DNA of 64,000 nucleotides from the NCBI RefSeq assembly GCF_004791165.1, contig NZ_SRUZ01000001.1, forward strand, positions 788,382 to 852,381, in the 5' to 3' direction. The notes below the pieces were generated by a model. That model had not been told where the DNA came from, did no database searches, and saw only the letters and a program-made list of their open reading frames with translations. This document shows, piece by piece, positions 18,042 through 26,812 of the stretch. A program made the position numbers and the translations under genes. Every line of letters begins with the position of its first letter. Position 1 is the stretch's first letter. This DNA is from Mesorhizobium sp. M8A.F.Ca.ET.218.01.1.1. GTDB lineage: Bacteria; Pseudomonadota; Alphaproteobacteria; Rhizobiales; Rhizobiaceae.

Positions 18042-19277
18042 ATGAGTGTTCTCACCATCCGTGAAAAACTGGCAATCCTGTCCGACGCCGCCAAGTACGA
18101 TGCCTCCTGCGCCTCATCGGGCTCCGCAAAAAAGGATTCGCTGAAGTCCGGCGGCGTCGGCTCCACCGAAGGCATGGGCATCTGCCATTCCTACGCGCCG
18201 GACGGCCGCTGCATTTCGCTGCTGAAAATCCTGCTGACCAATTTCTGCATCTACGACTGCAGCTATTGCATCAACCGCTCGTCGTCGAATGTCCGGCGCG
18301 CCCGCTTCGGCATCGACGAGGTGGTGAAGCTGACCATGGATTTCTACCGGCGCAATTATATCGAAGGCCTTTTCCTCTCCTCGGGCGTCATCCGCTCGCC
18401 TGATGAAACCATGGGGGAAATGGTCGAGGTGGCGCGGCGGCTGCGGCTGGAGGAAAAATTCTCCGGTTATATCCATCTGAAGACCATTCCGGAAAGTTCG
18501 GCGGACCTGGTGGAGCAGGCCGGGCTCTATGCGGACCGCTTGTCGATCAATATCGAATTGCCCACCGACGAGGGCGTGAAGAAGCTGGCGCCGGAAAAGA
18601 GGCCGGAGACAATCCGGCTCTCGATGGCCAACCTGCGCCGGAAGATGGAGGAGAAGGCCGAGCCGACGCTGCGGACCAAAAAGCGCGAACGCTTTGCGCC
18701 CGGCGGCCAGTCGACGCAGATGATCGTCGGTGCCGACAAGACCTCCGACGACGGCATCCTGCACACCAGCGCCCGGCTTTATGGCAGTTACCACCTGCGG
18801 CGCGTCTATTATTCGGCCTTCAGTCCGATCCCCGATGCCTCGTCTTCGCTGCCGTTGCAGAAGCCGCCGCTGATGCGTGAACACCGGCTCTACCAAGCCG
18901 ACTGGCTGATGCGCTTCTACGGATTTTCTCAACCGGAAATCCTGGCCGGCAGCAGCGATGGCATGCTCGATCTCGCTATCGACCCGAAGCTTGCCTGGGC
19001 GCTGCGCAACCGGGGGCAGTTTCCCGTCGACATCAACCGCGCCGACCGTGAGACGCTGTTGCGAGTGCCCGGCCTCGGCACCAAGGTGGTGACGAAAATC
19101 CTGCAGACCCGCCGGCACCGGCGGATGCGGCTGGAAGATGTCGGGCGGATTTGCCATTCGATCGCCAAGCTACGGCCCTTCATCATCGCCGAAGGCTGGT
19201 CGCCAGGTGCGCTCACCGACAAGGCCGGCCTGCGCGGCCAGATCGAGCGATCCTGCGAACAACTGGCGCTGTTTTGA
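18042..19277 (+). CDS. putative DNA modification/repair radical SAM protein
   Basis: Radical S-adenosylmethionine protein of 411 residues in the family annotated as DNA modification/repair radical SAM protein, which nearly always neighbours a uracil-DNA-glycosylase-like partner. The 4Fe-4S cluster cysteines are in NFCIYDCSYCINRSS (CxxxCxxC, near residue 68). The C-terminus carries a helix-hairpin-helix DNA-binding unit (VDINRADRETLLRVPGLGTK). ATG 18042 is chosen over an upstream TTG because the LexA box lies between them. Two bases separate it from the next gene, so they form an operon. The chemistry on DNA is not established. Confidence 0.9.
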   Translation: MSVLTIREKLAILSDAAKYDASCASSGSAKKDSLKSGGVGSTEGMGICHSYAPDGRCISLLKILLTNFCIYDCSYCINRSSSNVRRARFGIDEVVKLTMDFYRRNYIEGLFLSSGVIRSPDETMGEMVEVARRLRLEEKFSGYIHLKTIPESSADLVEQAGLYADRLSINIELPTDEGVKKLAPEKRPETIRLSMANLRRKMEEKAEPTLRTKKRERFAPGGQSTQMIVGADKTSDDGILHTSARLYGSYHLRRVYYSAFSPIPDASSSLPLQKPPLMREHRLYQADWLMRFYGFSQPEILAGSSDGMLDLAIDPKLAWALRNRGQFPVDINRADRETLLRVPGLGTKVVTKILQTRRHRRMRLEDVGRICHSIAKLRPFIIAEGWSPGALTDKAGLRGQIERSCEQLALF

Positions 19278-19279
19278 CC

Positions 19280-20749
19280 ATGCTGCCAGCGGAGCTCGAC
19301 CTCGCCCGCTACACAGTTTGGCTTGAAAGCCAGACCGATTTCGCCGGCTGGCGCGACGCGGCTCGACGGCTGGCGCTGAATGAGGTCAGACCCGAGGATA
19401 TCGGCTGGCATGTCGCAGCCGGTTCCGACCGGCCGCAAAGCGATTTGCCTGACGTGCCCGAGGGCGCGCAGCTCGTTGTGCCGCGCGATTTCATCGATCA
19501 CACTGAAACCGCCTTCTGCCATTGCGACCCCGGCCGTTTCGCCTTCCTCTACCGGCTGTTGTGGCGGCTGCGTGCGGAGCCCAAGCTGCTGGCGATCGCA
19601 TCGGATCCCGATACCAGGCGGCTCGAGGCGATGGAAAAGGCGGTGCGGCGCGATAGCCACAAGATGCATGCCTTCGTCCGCTTCCGGAAGATCGGCGATG
19701 GCGAGGAGGAACGCTATGTCGCCTGGTTCGAGCCCGACCATTTCATCGTCGAGCGCAATGCGGATTTCTTCGTCCGGCGTTTTACCGGCATGCGCTGGAC
19801 GATCCTGACGCCTTACGCCTCCGCCGACTGGGATGGCGAAAGGCTAGCGATCGGACCGGGCGCCGCCAAGACCGACGCGCCTGACCAGGACGACACCGAA
19901 GCGCTGTGGCGGACCTACTTCGCGAACATCTTCAATCCGGCGCGGCTGAAGGTGAAAGCCATGCAGAAGGAGATGCCGAAGAAATATTGGCGGAACCTTC
20001 CCGAGGCCTCGCTCATTCCTGACTTGATCGCGGGAGCGGACAAGGCCGCCAAGGATATGATTGCCAGAATGCCGACAACGCCCGCGCCGCACCACGCCAA
20101 GGTGCAGGCAAAGCATTGGCCGAAGCATCAGCCAGCCGAAACGCCTGACGGCGATGCCGCGCACACGATTTCCGAGTTGCGCGAAGCCGCGAAGGGCTGC
20201 CGCCGCTGTCCGCTTTGGCGCGATGCGACGCAGACCGTATTCGGCGAAGGACCTGACAATGCCAAGGTGATCTTCGTCGGCGAACAGCCTGGCGACCAGG
20301 AGGATCTCGCCGGCAAACCTTTTGTCGGCCCCGCGGGCAAGGTGTTCGATGCGATCTTGGACGATGCCGGTGTCGACCGCCTGGAGGTCTATGTCACCAA
20401 CGCGGTCAAGCACTTCAAATTCGAGCCACGGGGCAAACGCCGCATCCATTCCAAGCCGAATGCCGGCGAGGTTCAGGCCTGCCGCTGGTGGATCGACAGG
20501 GAATTCGAGCTGGTCAAGCCGGAGCTTGCGGTGGCGCTCGGCGCGACGGCGGCGCTGTCCCTGCTTGGCAAGGCGATCCCGGTGACCAAGATGCGCGGCC
20601 AGGTGATCGAACGCGAGGACGGGTTGCGCGTCTTCATCACCATCCACCCCTCCTTCATCCTGCGCATCCGGGATCACGCGGATAAAGAAGCCGAACGCGA
20701 GCGGTTTTTGCAGGATATGAAGCAGGTGAGGAAGCTTATGTCGACTTGA
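19280..20749 (+). CDS. DUF4130 - UdgX fusion, uracil-DNA binding/cross-linking protein
   Basis: Two-domain protein of 489 residues. Residues ~1-265 are a DUF4130 domain (WRLRAEPKLLAIASD, KMHAFVRFRK, MPKKYWRNLPEA) found with radical SAM DNA-repair proteins. Residues ~300-489 are a family 4-like uracil-DNA glycosylase with the cluster-binding CRRCPL motif, motif A GEQPGDQED, and the C-terminal HPSF motif. The extra loop GKRRIHSKPN contains the His that in UdgX attacks uracil-bearing nucleotides and leaves the protein covalently attached to DNA. It therefore probably tags uracil sites rather than simply excising the base. It is cotranscribed with the radical SAM protein under a LexA box. Confidence 0.9.
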   Translation: MLPAELDLARYTVWLESQTDFAGWRDAARRLALNEVRPEDIGWHVAAGSDRPQSDLPDVPEGAQLVVPRDFIDHTETAFCHCDPGRFAFLYRLLWRLRAEPKLLAIASDPDTRRLEAMEKAVRRDSHKMHAFVRFRKIGDGEEERYVAWFEPDHFIVERNADFFVRRFTGMRWTILTPYASADWDGERLAIGPGAAKTDAPDQDDTEALWRTYFANIFNPARLKVKAMQKEMPKKYWRNLPEASLIPDLIAGADKAAKDMIARMPTTPAPHHAKVQAKHWPKHQPAETPDGDAAHTISELREAAKGCRRCPLWRDATQTVFGEGPDNAKVIFVGEQPGDQEDLAGKPFVGPAGKVFDAILDDAGVDRLEVYVTNAVKHFKFEPRGKRRIHSKPNAGEVQACRWWIDREFELVKPELAVALGATAALSLLGKAIPVTKMRGQVIEREDGLRVFITIHPSFILRIRDHADKEAERERFLQDMKQVRKLMST

Positions 20750-20787
20750 TCCATCAGGTCCGAGCGCTGGATAAGGATCGAGCGGTT

Positions 20788-20848
20788 GGCGCCGCCCCTC
20801 ATTGTCCTGCCGGACATTTCTCCCCGTGTAGTGACGGGGAGAAAGGGG
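20788..20848 (-). repeat. palindromic intergenic repeat, family A copy 3
   Basis: Inverted-orientation copy of the family A element (GGCGCCGCCCCTCAT..CCTGCCGG..TTCTCCCCGTGTAGTGACGGGGAGAA). It is the left member of a head-to-head pair with the copy at 20913-20970, between the convergent UdgX-fusion and glycerate kinase genes. It probably serves as the shared 3' end of both transcripts. Confidence 0.88.
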
Positions 20849-20912
20849 CTGTGCCCTGCGCTTTCGTCAATCACCATCGTTGCAAGAAAAAGCTCCAAGA
20901 CGCAGTTAGCTT

Positions 20913-20970
20913 CCTTCTCCCCGTCACTATACGGGGAGAAGGTGCCGGCAGGCGGATGAGGGGCAGCGCT
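20913..20970 (+). repeat. palindromic intergenic repeat, family A copy 4
   Basis: Direct-orientation copy close to the consensus (TTCTCCCCGTCACTATACGG then GGAGAAGGTGCCGGCAGGCG). It pairs with the inverted copy at 20788-20848, 64 bases away, to make a long inverted repeat. The remaining bases of this ~250-bp gap show no gene. Confidence 0.88.
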
Positions 20971-20999
20971 TGCGTTTGGGAGAGGGGACGCACCAGCCT

Positions 21000-22265
21000 T
21001 TAACGGACGAGAATTGCCCTGAGATCATTGACGTTCGTGCCGGTCGGGCCGGGCACGAAGAGATCGCCGACGGCATTGAAGGCCGTCCAGGCATTGTTGC
21101 CGGCCAGCATCGCCTTGGCATCCACACCCGCCGCCCGCATGCGCGAAACGGTCGAACCGTCGGCGAAGGCGCCGGCATTGTTTTCGGAGCCATCGATGCC
21201 GTCGGTATCCGCGGCAAAGGCGTGAATACCCTCTACGCCATTGATGCCGATGGCGAAGGCGAGCAGGAATTCCGAATTGCGGCCACCTTTGCCCTTTGCC
21301 CGCAAAGTCACGGTGGTCTCACCACCCGAAAGGATCAGCACCGGCTTTTGGAAGGGCCGATTACGCGTCGCCACTTCGCGGGCGATTGCCGCATGGACGC
21401 CGCCGACCTCGCGTGCTTCGCCTTCGATGGCGTCGGAGAGGATGAAGGCTTCGACGCCTTGCCGCCTCGCTTCAGCCGCCGCCGCTTCCAGTGACACGCC
21501 AGCCGAGGCGATCAGATGCACCTCGTTGCGCACAAAGCGCTGATCGTCGGGATCTGGTGCGTCGGCCGCCGGCGACTGGATATGCGCCATGACCGTGTCC
21601 GGCAGTTTCATGCCATAGGCGGATATCGAGGCCAGCGCGTCGTCACGGCTGCCAGTGTCGGGAACGGTCGGGCCGGACGCCACCAGGGCCGGATTGTCGC
21701 CGGGGATGTCGGAGACAACCAGCGACACCACCTTGGCCGGCCATGCGGCAGCGGCCAGCCGGCCACCCTTGATGGCGGAGAGATGCTTGCGGATGGTGTT
21801 CATCGCCGCGATCGGCGCGCCGGAAGCAAGCAGCGCCTCGTTGACGGCAATTTCGTCGGCCAGCGTCAGGCCGGCGGCCGGAGACGGCAGCAGGGCCGAA
21901 CCGCCGCCGGAAATCAGCGCCACGACCAGGTCGTCCGCTGTCAGCCCTTGCACTTTCTCCAGCAGCCGCCGCGAGGCTTCGAGCCCGGCGGCGTCCGGCA
22001 CCGGATGCGCGGCCTCGATGATCTCGATGCGCTCGCATCTGGCGCCATAGCCGTAGCGGGTGACGACCAGCCCTTCGATCAGGCCGTCCCAGACCTTCTC
22101 GAAGGCCGCCGCCATCTGTGCCGAGCCTTTGCCGGCGCCGATGACGATGGTGCGGCCCCTGGGTCTGGCCGGCAAATGGTCGCGGATGGTGCGCTCCGGA
22201 TCGGCGGCGGCGACGGCGGCATTGAAGATCGAGGTAAGAAAAACCTTGGGATCGGGCACGGTCAT
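21000..22265 (-). CDS. glycerate 2-kinase (MOFRL/GckA type)
   Basis: Kinase of 421 residues that phosphorylates D-glycerate to 2-phosphoglycerate. It has the N-terminal DUF4147 kinase half (TIVIGAGKGSAQMAAAFEKV, LVVALISGGGSALLPSP) and the C-terminal MOFRL domain (LILSGGETTVTLRAKGKGG, NSEFLLAFA, FAADTDGIDGSENNAGA). Older annotations call it hydroxypyruvate reductase. ATG 22265 overlaps the stop of the UPF0303 gene by four bases. In this purine island it can return glyoxylate carbon, after conversion to glycerate, to glycolysis; that link is inferred from position. Confidence 0.9.
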   Translation of the reverse strand: MTVPDPKVFLTSIFNAAVAAADPERTIRDHLPARPRGRTIVIGAGKGSAQMAAAFEKVWDGLIEGLVVTRYGYGARCERIEIIEAAHPVPDAAGLEASRRLLEKVQGLTADDLVVALISGGGSALLPSPAAGLTLADEIAVNEALLASGAPIAAMNTIRKHLSAIKGGRLAAAAWPAKVVSLVVSDIPGDNPALVASGPTVPDTGSRDDALASISAYGMKLPDTVMAHIQSPAADAPDPDDQRFVRNEVHLIASAGVSLEAAAAEARRQGVEAFILSDAIEGEAREVGGVHAAIAREVATRNRPFQKPVLILSGGETTVTLRAKGKGGRNSEFLLAFAIGINGVEGIHAFAADTDGIDGSENNAGAFADGSTVSRMRAAGVDAKAMLAGNNAWTAFNAVGDLFVPGPTGTNVNDLRAILVR

Positions 22266-22765
22266 TCGGGGTCCGCGGACAACGCCAGCTTGCGCCTGTC
22301 TATGCCCAGGTGATCGCACAGCGCATCGACCACCACGCCATGATCCTGGCGCTCCGGCAGGCCGGACACCGCGATCACGCCGATGACACCGGCACCCTTG
22401 ACCGCGACCGGGAAGCCGCCGCCGGCCAGCACGTAGTCCGCAATATCCAGCCCCTCGCCGAGCTTGAAGGTGCGGTCGGGACGCTGCTGCTCCAGAACCA
22501 GACGGTAGGTGCTTTTGAGGTAGCGCTTGACAACATTGATCTTGCGCCGCGCCCAGTCGGGATTGGATGCATTCGACCCCGGCATGGCGGCATAGAAGAG
22601 CGGCCGGTCGAAAGTCCTGATGTCGACGATGACGGGCAGGTTCTCAGCCAGCGCGCGGTCACGGATCGCCGAACCGAGCTTGAAGGCGACGGCCTCGTCG
22701 AAGGCCGTGAAGACAAGGGTCTCTTCCTGTTTCTTGATCAGAGTGATGTCGTCAGCAACGGTCAT
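22262..22765 (-). CDS. UPF0303 / haem-degrading (GlcG/HbpS-like) domain protein
   Basis: Protein of 167 residues of the UPF0303 branch of the GlcG/HbpS domain. Family marks are the opening around EETLVFTAFDEAVAFKLGS, the RTFDRPLFYAAMPG strand and the C-terminal GAGVIGVIAVSGLPERQDHG with its conserved histidine. These proteins are small and of uncertain function; some bind haem or cobalamin-like ligands. ATG 22765 follows AGGGGAACGACAT, an ideal site. It lies between guanine deaminase and glycerate kinase in an apparent operon, which suggests an accessory role in purine-derived carbon use. Confidence 0.8.
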   Translation of the reverse strand: MTVADDITLIKKQEETLVFTAFDEAVAFKLGSAIRDRALAENLPVIVDIRTFDRPLFYAAMPGSNASNPDWARRKINVVKRYLKSTYRLVLEQQRPDRTFKLGEGLDIADYVLAGGGFPVAVKGAGVIGVIAVSGLPERQDHGVVVDALCDHLGIDRRKLALSADPE

Positions 22766-22843
22766 ATGTCGTTCCCCTGTCAACTTCGCCGCACGCTTTG
22801 ACCGATGGCTGCCGCCGGGTCAAGCAGGCAACACACCGCAGCG

Positions 22844-24157
22844 CTAAATTGCGATGTCGCTCTTGGCCGCCCGCCCCGCGACATAGACCTCGCGCACGGC
22901 TCGATCATCGCCCAGCGTCTGCAGCAGGAACAGTTCCCGCGCCAGCGTCTCGACCGTTTCCATCCTGAGCCGCATGGCCGGCGTTGCCCTCGCATCGAGC
23001 ACGACGATGTCGGCATCGGTGCCTTCCTCCAGCGTGCCGATCTTCTCGACGACAGATAGCGCCTCGGCATTGCCGCGCGTGATCTGCCAGAAGGACTGGA
23101 AAGGGTTGAGCTTCTCGCCGTTCAGCGCGATCACCTTGTAGCCCTCGTCCATGGTGCGAAGCATCGAATAGTTGGTGCCGCCGCCGACATCGGTGGCGGC
23201 CGCGATGCGCAACGGCTTGTCGCGGCGGCGAAAGCGCTGGTAGTCGAACAGGCCCGAGCCGAGGAACAGGTTCGAGGTTGGACAGAACACGGCCACCGAA
23301 CCGCTGTCCGCCAGCGCGTCCGCCTCGCGCTCCGACAGATGGATGCAGTGGCCGAAAAGGCTCTTTTTGCCCAGCAGCCCATAGTGCTCGTAAACGTCGG
23401 TGTAGTCGCGCGACCAGGGATAAAGCTGTTGCGTGAAGGCGATCTCGCCGTGATTTTCCGACAGATGCGTCTGCATGTGCAGGTCGGGATGTTCGCGGCA
23501 CAGCGCGCCGGCCATCTCCATCTGCTCCGGCGAGGAGGTGATGGCGAAGCGCGGCGTTATGGCATAGTGCTGCCGCCCCTTGCCGTGCCACTCCTTGATC
23601 AGCGCCTTGGTGTCGTCATAGCCGGTCTGCGGCGTGTCGAGCACGCCTTCGGGCGCATTACGGTCCATCATCACCTTGCCGGCGATGTTGAGCATGTCGC
23701 GCGCGTGCGACTCGGCGAAGAAGGCTTCCGCCGAGGCCTTGTGCACCGAACAGTAGGCGGCAACCGTCGTTGTGCCGTGGCGCACCGTTTCATCAAGAAA
23801 CAGCCGCGCGATGCGGCGGCCATGCTGCGCGTTGGCGAATTTGGTTTCCTCGGGAAAGGTGTAGGTGTTCAGCCAGTCGAGCAGTTCGGCGCCATAGGAG
23901 GCGATGACCTGCATCTGCGGGAAATGCACATGCGTATCGATAAAACCCGGCAGCAGCAGATGCGGCCGATGGTCGATCTTTTTGACGCCCTCGCCGGCCT
24001 GTTTCTCGACATCGGCATAGGCGCCTGATGCAACGATCCTGCCATCGCTTATCAGCAGGCCGCCATCCTCCTCGTAGCGCCAGGCTGAGTGATCGTCGAT
24101 GGTTTGCGGCCAGCGCACGAAGGACAGGGTGCGGCCGCGCAGAAGTGTCGAGGTCAT
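22844..24157 (-). CDS. guaD: guanine deaminase
   Basis: Zinc amidohydrolase of 437 residues that converts guanine to xanthine and ammonia. Metal ligands are visible in LPGFIDTHVHFPQ, in THLSENHGEI and in FGHCIHLSERE, and the guanine-deaminase-specific stretch DVGGGTNYSMLRTM is present. The length is normal. It starts two bases after the stop of puuD, so the operon runs puuD-guaD-UPF0303-glycerate kinase. It feeds xanthine to the xanthine dehydrogenase encoded at 30-34 kb. Identification is firm. Confidence 0.95.
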   Translation of the reverse strand: MTSTLLRGRTLSFVRWPQTIDDHSAWRYEEDGGLLISDGRIVASGAYADVEKQAGEGVKKIDHRPHLLLPGFIDTHVHFPQMQVIASYGAELLDWLNTYTFPEETKFANAQHGRRIARLFLDETVRHGTTTVAAYCSVHKASAEAFFAESHARDMLNIAGKVMMDRNAPEGVLDTPQTGYDDTKALIKEWHGKGRQHYAITPRFAITSSPEQMEMAGALCREHPDLHMQTHLSENHGEIAFTQQLYPWSRDYTDVYEHYGLLGKKSLFGHCIHLSEREADALADSGSVAVFCPTSNLFLGSGLFDYQRFRRRDKPLRIAAATDVGGGTNYSMLRTMDEGYKVIALNGEKLNPFQSFWQITRGNAEALSVVEKIGTLEEGTDADIVVLDARATPAMRLRMETVETLARELFLLQTLGDDRAVREVYVAGRAAKSDIAI

Positions 24158-24159
24158 GC

Positions 24160-25377
24160 TTATTTCCCCGCGCCTTCGAACCAGGCGACCAGCAGCGCCC
24201 GTTCCTTGTCGGTGATCTGGCTGACATTAGCCGGCGGCATGGCGTGGCTGCGGCCGGCCTGCAGATAGATCTCGCGGGCATGGTCGGCGATGCCGGCGTC
24301 GGTGTCGAGCATCACGCCCTTGGGCGCATGATAGATGCCTTCATAGACCGGCTCGGCCGCATGGCACATCGAACAGCGGCCGAGAACGGTGTCGCGCACC
24401 GCCGGGAAATGCGCCGAGGCGATATAGACCTGCGCCGAGGCGGACACCTTCGGTTCACCGGTCAGCACCTTCGGCACGGTCGACAGCCAGATGATGATGA
24501 TGAACAGGACAAGGGCGCCGAGCCACGTCCAGTGCGGGTTGCCGGCACGCTTGTGCACGGTGTTGAAATAGTGGCGGATGAGGACGCCGATGATGAACAC
24601 CAGCGAGGCGATGACCCAGTTGAACTCAGTCCCGAATGCCAGCGGATAGTGGTTCGACAGCATCAGGAACAGTACCGGCAGCGTCAAATAATTGTTGTGG
24701 AGCGAGCGCTGCTTGGCGATCTTGCCGTATTTCGGATCAGGCTTGCGGCCGGCGATGAGGTCGGCGACGACGATCTTCTGGTTGGGAATGATGACCATGA
24801 AGACATTGGCCGACATGATCGTCGCGGTGATCGCGCCCAGATGCAGGAAGGCGGCGCGGCCGGTGAACAGGTGCGTCAGCCCCCAGGCGATGAAGACCAG
24901 CACGCAATAGAGCACCAGCATCAGGCCGGTGTCGCTTTTGCCAAGCGGCGAGCGGCACAGGAGATCATAGACCACCCAGCCGACGCCGATCGTGGCCATC
25001 GACAACAGAATGCCCACCGGCACCGACATCGGCAGCACATTGGGATCGATCAGGAACAGATCGGCTCCGGCGTAATAGACCACGCACAGCATGGCGAAGC
25101 CGGACAGCCAGGTGGCATAGGATTCCCATTTGAACCAGGTCAGGTGCTCGGGCATCTCGGCCGGCGCCACCAGGTATTTCTGGATGTGGTAGAAGCCGCC
25201 GCCATGCACCTGCCATTCCTCGCCGAAGGCGCCGACCGGCATGCCGGGCCGCTGGCGCAGGCCAAGATCGAGCGCGACGAAGTAGAAGGACGAGCCGATC
25301 CAGGCGATGCCGGTAACGACGTGCAGCCAGCGCACGGCGAAGCTCAGCCAGTCCCAGAAAATCGCGAAATCCATCAT
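24160..25377 (-). CDS. puuD: urate hydroxylase PuuD (membrane urate oxidase with cytochrome c domain)
   Basis: Integral membrane enzyme of 405 residues that oxidises urate to 5-hydroxyisourate and passes electrons to the respiratory chain. It has about eight transmembrane helices, starting with WLSFAVRWLHVVTGIAWIGS and including the family stretch EHLTWFKWESYATWLSG. The C-terminal cytochrome c domain holds the haem site CSMCHAAEP (about residue 335) and the distal Met region RSHAMPPANVS. This is the respiratory alternative to soluble uricase. Its product goes to the hydroxyisourate hydrolase at 33988. Do not confuse it with the E. coli hydrolase of the same name. Confidence 0.93.
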   Translation of the reverse strand: MMDFAIFWDWLSFAVRWLHVVTGIAWIGSSFYFVALDLGLRQRPGMPVGAFGEEWQVHGGGFYHIQKYLVAPAEMPEHLTWFKWESYATWLSGFAMLCVVYYAGADLFLIDPNVLPMSVPVGILLSMATIGVGWVVYDLLCRSPLGKSDTGLMLVLYCVLVFIAWGLTHLFTGRAAFLHLGAITATIMSANVFMVIIPNQKIVVADLIAGRKPDPKYGKIAKQRSLHNNYLTLPVLFLMLSNHYPLAFGTEFNWVIASLVFIIGVLIRHYFNTVHKRAGNPHWTWLGALVLFIIIIWLSTVPKVLTGEPKVSASAQVYIASAHFPAVRDTVLGRCSMCHAAEPVYEGIYHAPKGVMLDTDAGIADHAREIYLQAGRSHAMPPANVSQITDKERALLVAWFEGAGK

Positions 25378-25513
25378 TGAAATCGTCCCTGCCGATCCGA
25401 TGACTTTACGGTGTGGGGCGCAAACGAAAAGAGGCGAGGTGTACGATGACTTTCAAAAAAAAATGGAAAATACTAGGTTGATCACCGCAAACCGGTGAAG
25501 GGTGCCGATCCGC

Positions 25514-26434
25514 ATGGCCTATCTCGACAACATCGCCGTCTTTGTCCGCGTCGTCGAGCTTGGCAATCTGTCGGCGGCCGGCCGCGACATGCGCATTTCG
25601 CCGGCGGTCGCCTCCAACCGCATCAAGGAACTGGAGAAGCATCTCGGCGTGCGGCTGTTCAACCGCACCACCCGGCAATTGATGCCGACCGAGCACGGCA
25701 CTGTTTTCTATTCCGGCGCCAAGCAGGTGCTGGAGGCGATCACCGAGGCGGAAGCGGCCGTCTCGGCGCTGTCCGGCCAGCCGCGTGGCACCATCCGCGT
25801 CACCGCACCGCTCGGCCTCGGGCGCCGGCTGGTGGCGTCGGGCATTCCCGATTTTCACGACAAATACCCTGACGTCGAGGTGCGGCTGAGGCTCTCGGAC
25901 CACAATGTCGACATCATGAAGGAAGGCATCGACGTCGCCTTCCGGTTAGGGATCATCGAGGATTCCAGCCTCAGGATGCGCGGCATCATGGAATGCGAGC
26001 GCGTGCTGGTCGCCGCACCCAAATATCTGGAAGCGCGCGGCGAGCCGACGGAGCCGCAGGAGCTGATCGGCAGGAAGCATGACTGCCTGATGCTGCGCTA
26101 TTCCGGCGCGCGCGAATATGTCTGGACCTTGCAAACGCCCACCGGCCCGCAGAAATTCGAGGTGCATGGGCCCTATGACACCGATGATGGCGACGTGCTG
26201 ACCGGCTGGGCGCTGTCGGGGCGCGGCATCATCAACAAACCGCGCTTCGAGGTCGAGCCGTTCATCCGCGACCAGCGGCTGAAAGTGATCCTGACCAGCA
26301 CCCCGCCAACGCCGGTGCAGTTCGCCGCCGTCTATCCGCACAAGAAGCTGCAGGATCCCAAGGTGCGGCTATTGCTCGACTTCATGGCCGAGCGTTGCCA
26401 AAGGCTGATCAAGGACATTCTGGCGGGCAAGTGA
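25514..26434 (+). CDS. LysR family transcriptional regulator, likely purine catabolism regulator
   Basis: Regulator of 306 residues with the LysR helix-turn-helix (LSAAGRDMRISPAVASNRIKEL) and a substrate-binding-like effector domain (VAFRLGIIEDSSLRMRG). ATG 25514 is preceded by GAAGGG; GTG 25502 is less likely. It is divergent from the puuD-guaD operon across ~136 bases that include an A-rich tract and TAGGTTGATCACCG, so it probably regulates that operon, perhaps in response to a purine or urate. The effector is inferred from position only. Confidence 0.88.
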   Translation: MAYLDNIAVFVRVVELGNLSAAGRDMRISPAVASNRIKELEKHLGVRLFNRTTRQLMPTEHGTVFYSGAKQVLEAITEAEAAVSALSGQPRGTIRVTAPLGLGRRLVASGIPDFHDKYPDVEVRLRLSDHNVDIMKEGIDVAFRLGIIEDSSLRMRGIMECERVLVAAPKYLEARGEPTEPQELIGRKHDCLMLRYSGAREYVWTLQTPTGPQKFEVHGPYDTDDGDVLTGWALSGRGIINKPRFEVEPFIRDQRLKVILTSTPPTPVQFAAVYPHKKLQDPKVRLLLDFMAERCQRLIKDILAGK

Positions 26435-26478
26435 GGGGCGGTCGCGTTGCTACGGGATCGGCCGAAGGCCCGCGACTT

Positions 26479-26655
26479 CGTCATCCACGGGCGGAGCGAC
26501 GCGAAGCGGAGCGCAGACCCGAGGACCCATTCCGTGACTTTCGCCGTAAAGTGCAACGGAGCAGAATTCTGCACCGTGGCAGCGCCTTGACGCCGCGGCA
26601 TGGATCCTCGGGTCTGCGCGACGCCGCTTCGCGGCTGCTCCGCCCGTGGATGACG
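26479..26655. repeat. long palindromic intergenic repeat, family B (RIME-like)
   Basis: The ends CGTCATCCACGGGCGGAGC and GCTCCGCCCGTGGATGACG are exact reverse complements, and the inner arms remain similar (GCGCAGACCCGAGGA against TCCTCGGGTCTGCGC), giving a ~177-bp imperfect palindrome. Rhizobial genomes carry many such elements. The remaining bases up to the next gene at 26813 show no gene and should contain its promoter. Confidence 0.9.
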
Positions 26656-26812
26656 ACGCGGCGGATGTTTCAGCTAATTTTCGAGGTGTTTGAGAGCCAG
26701 CCGAAACGTGACTGCTGGCCGGCACATGGCCGGCGGTTGGCCCAGCGCCAGCGGTTGCCATTGGGGCATGCGGCGAACATAGTTCCCGCATGCCTTCCCC
26801 CAGGAACCATCC

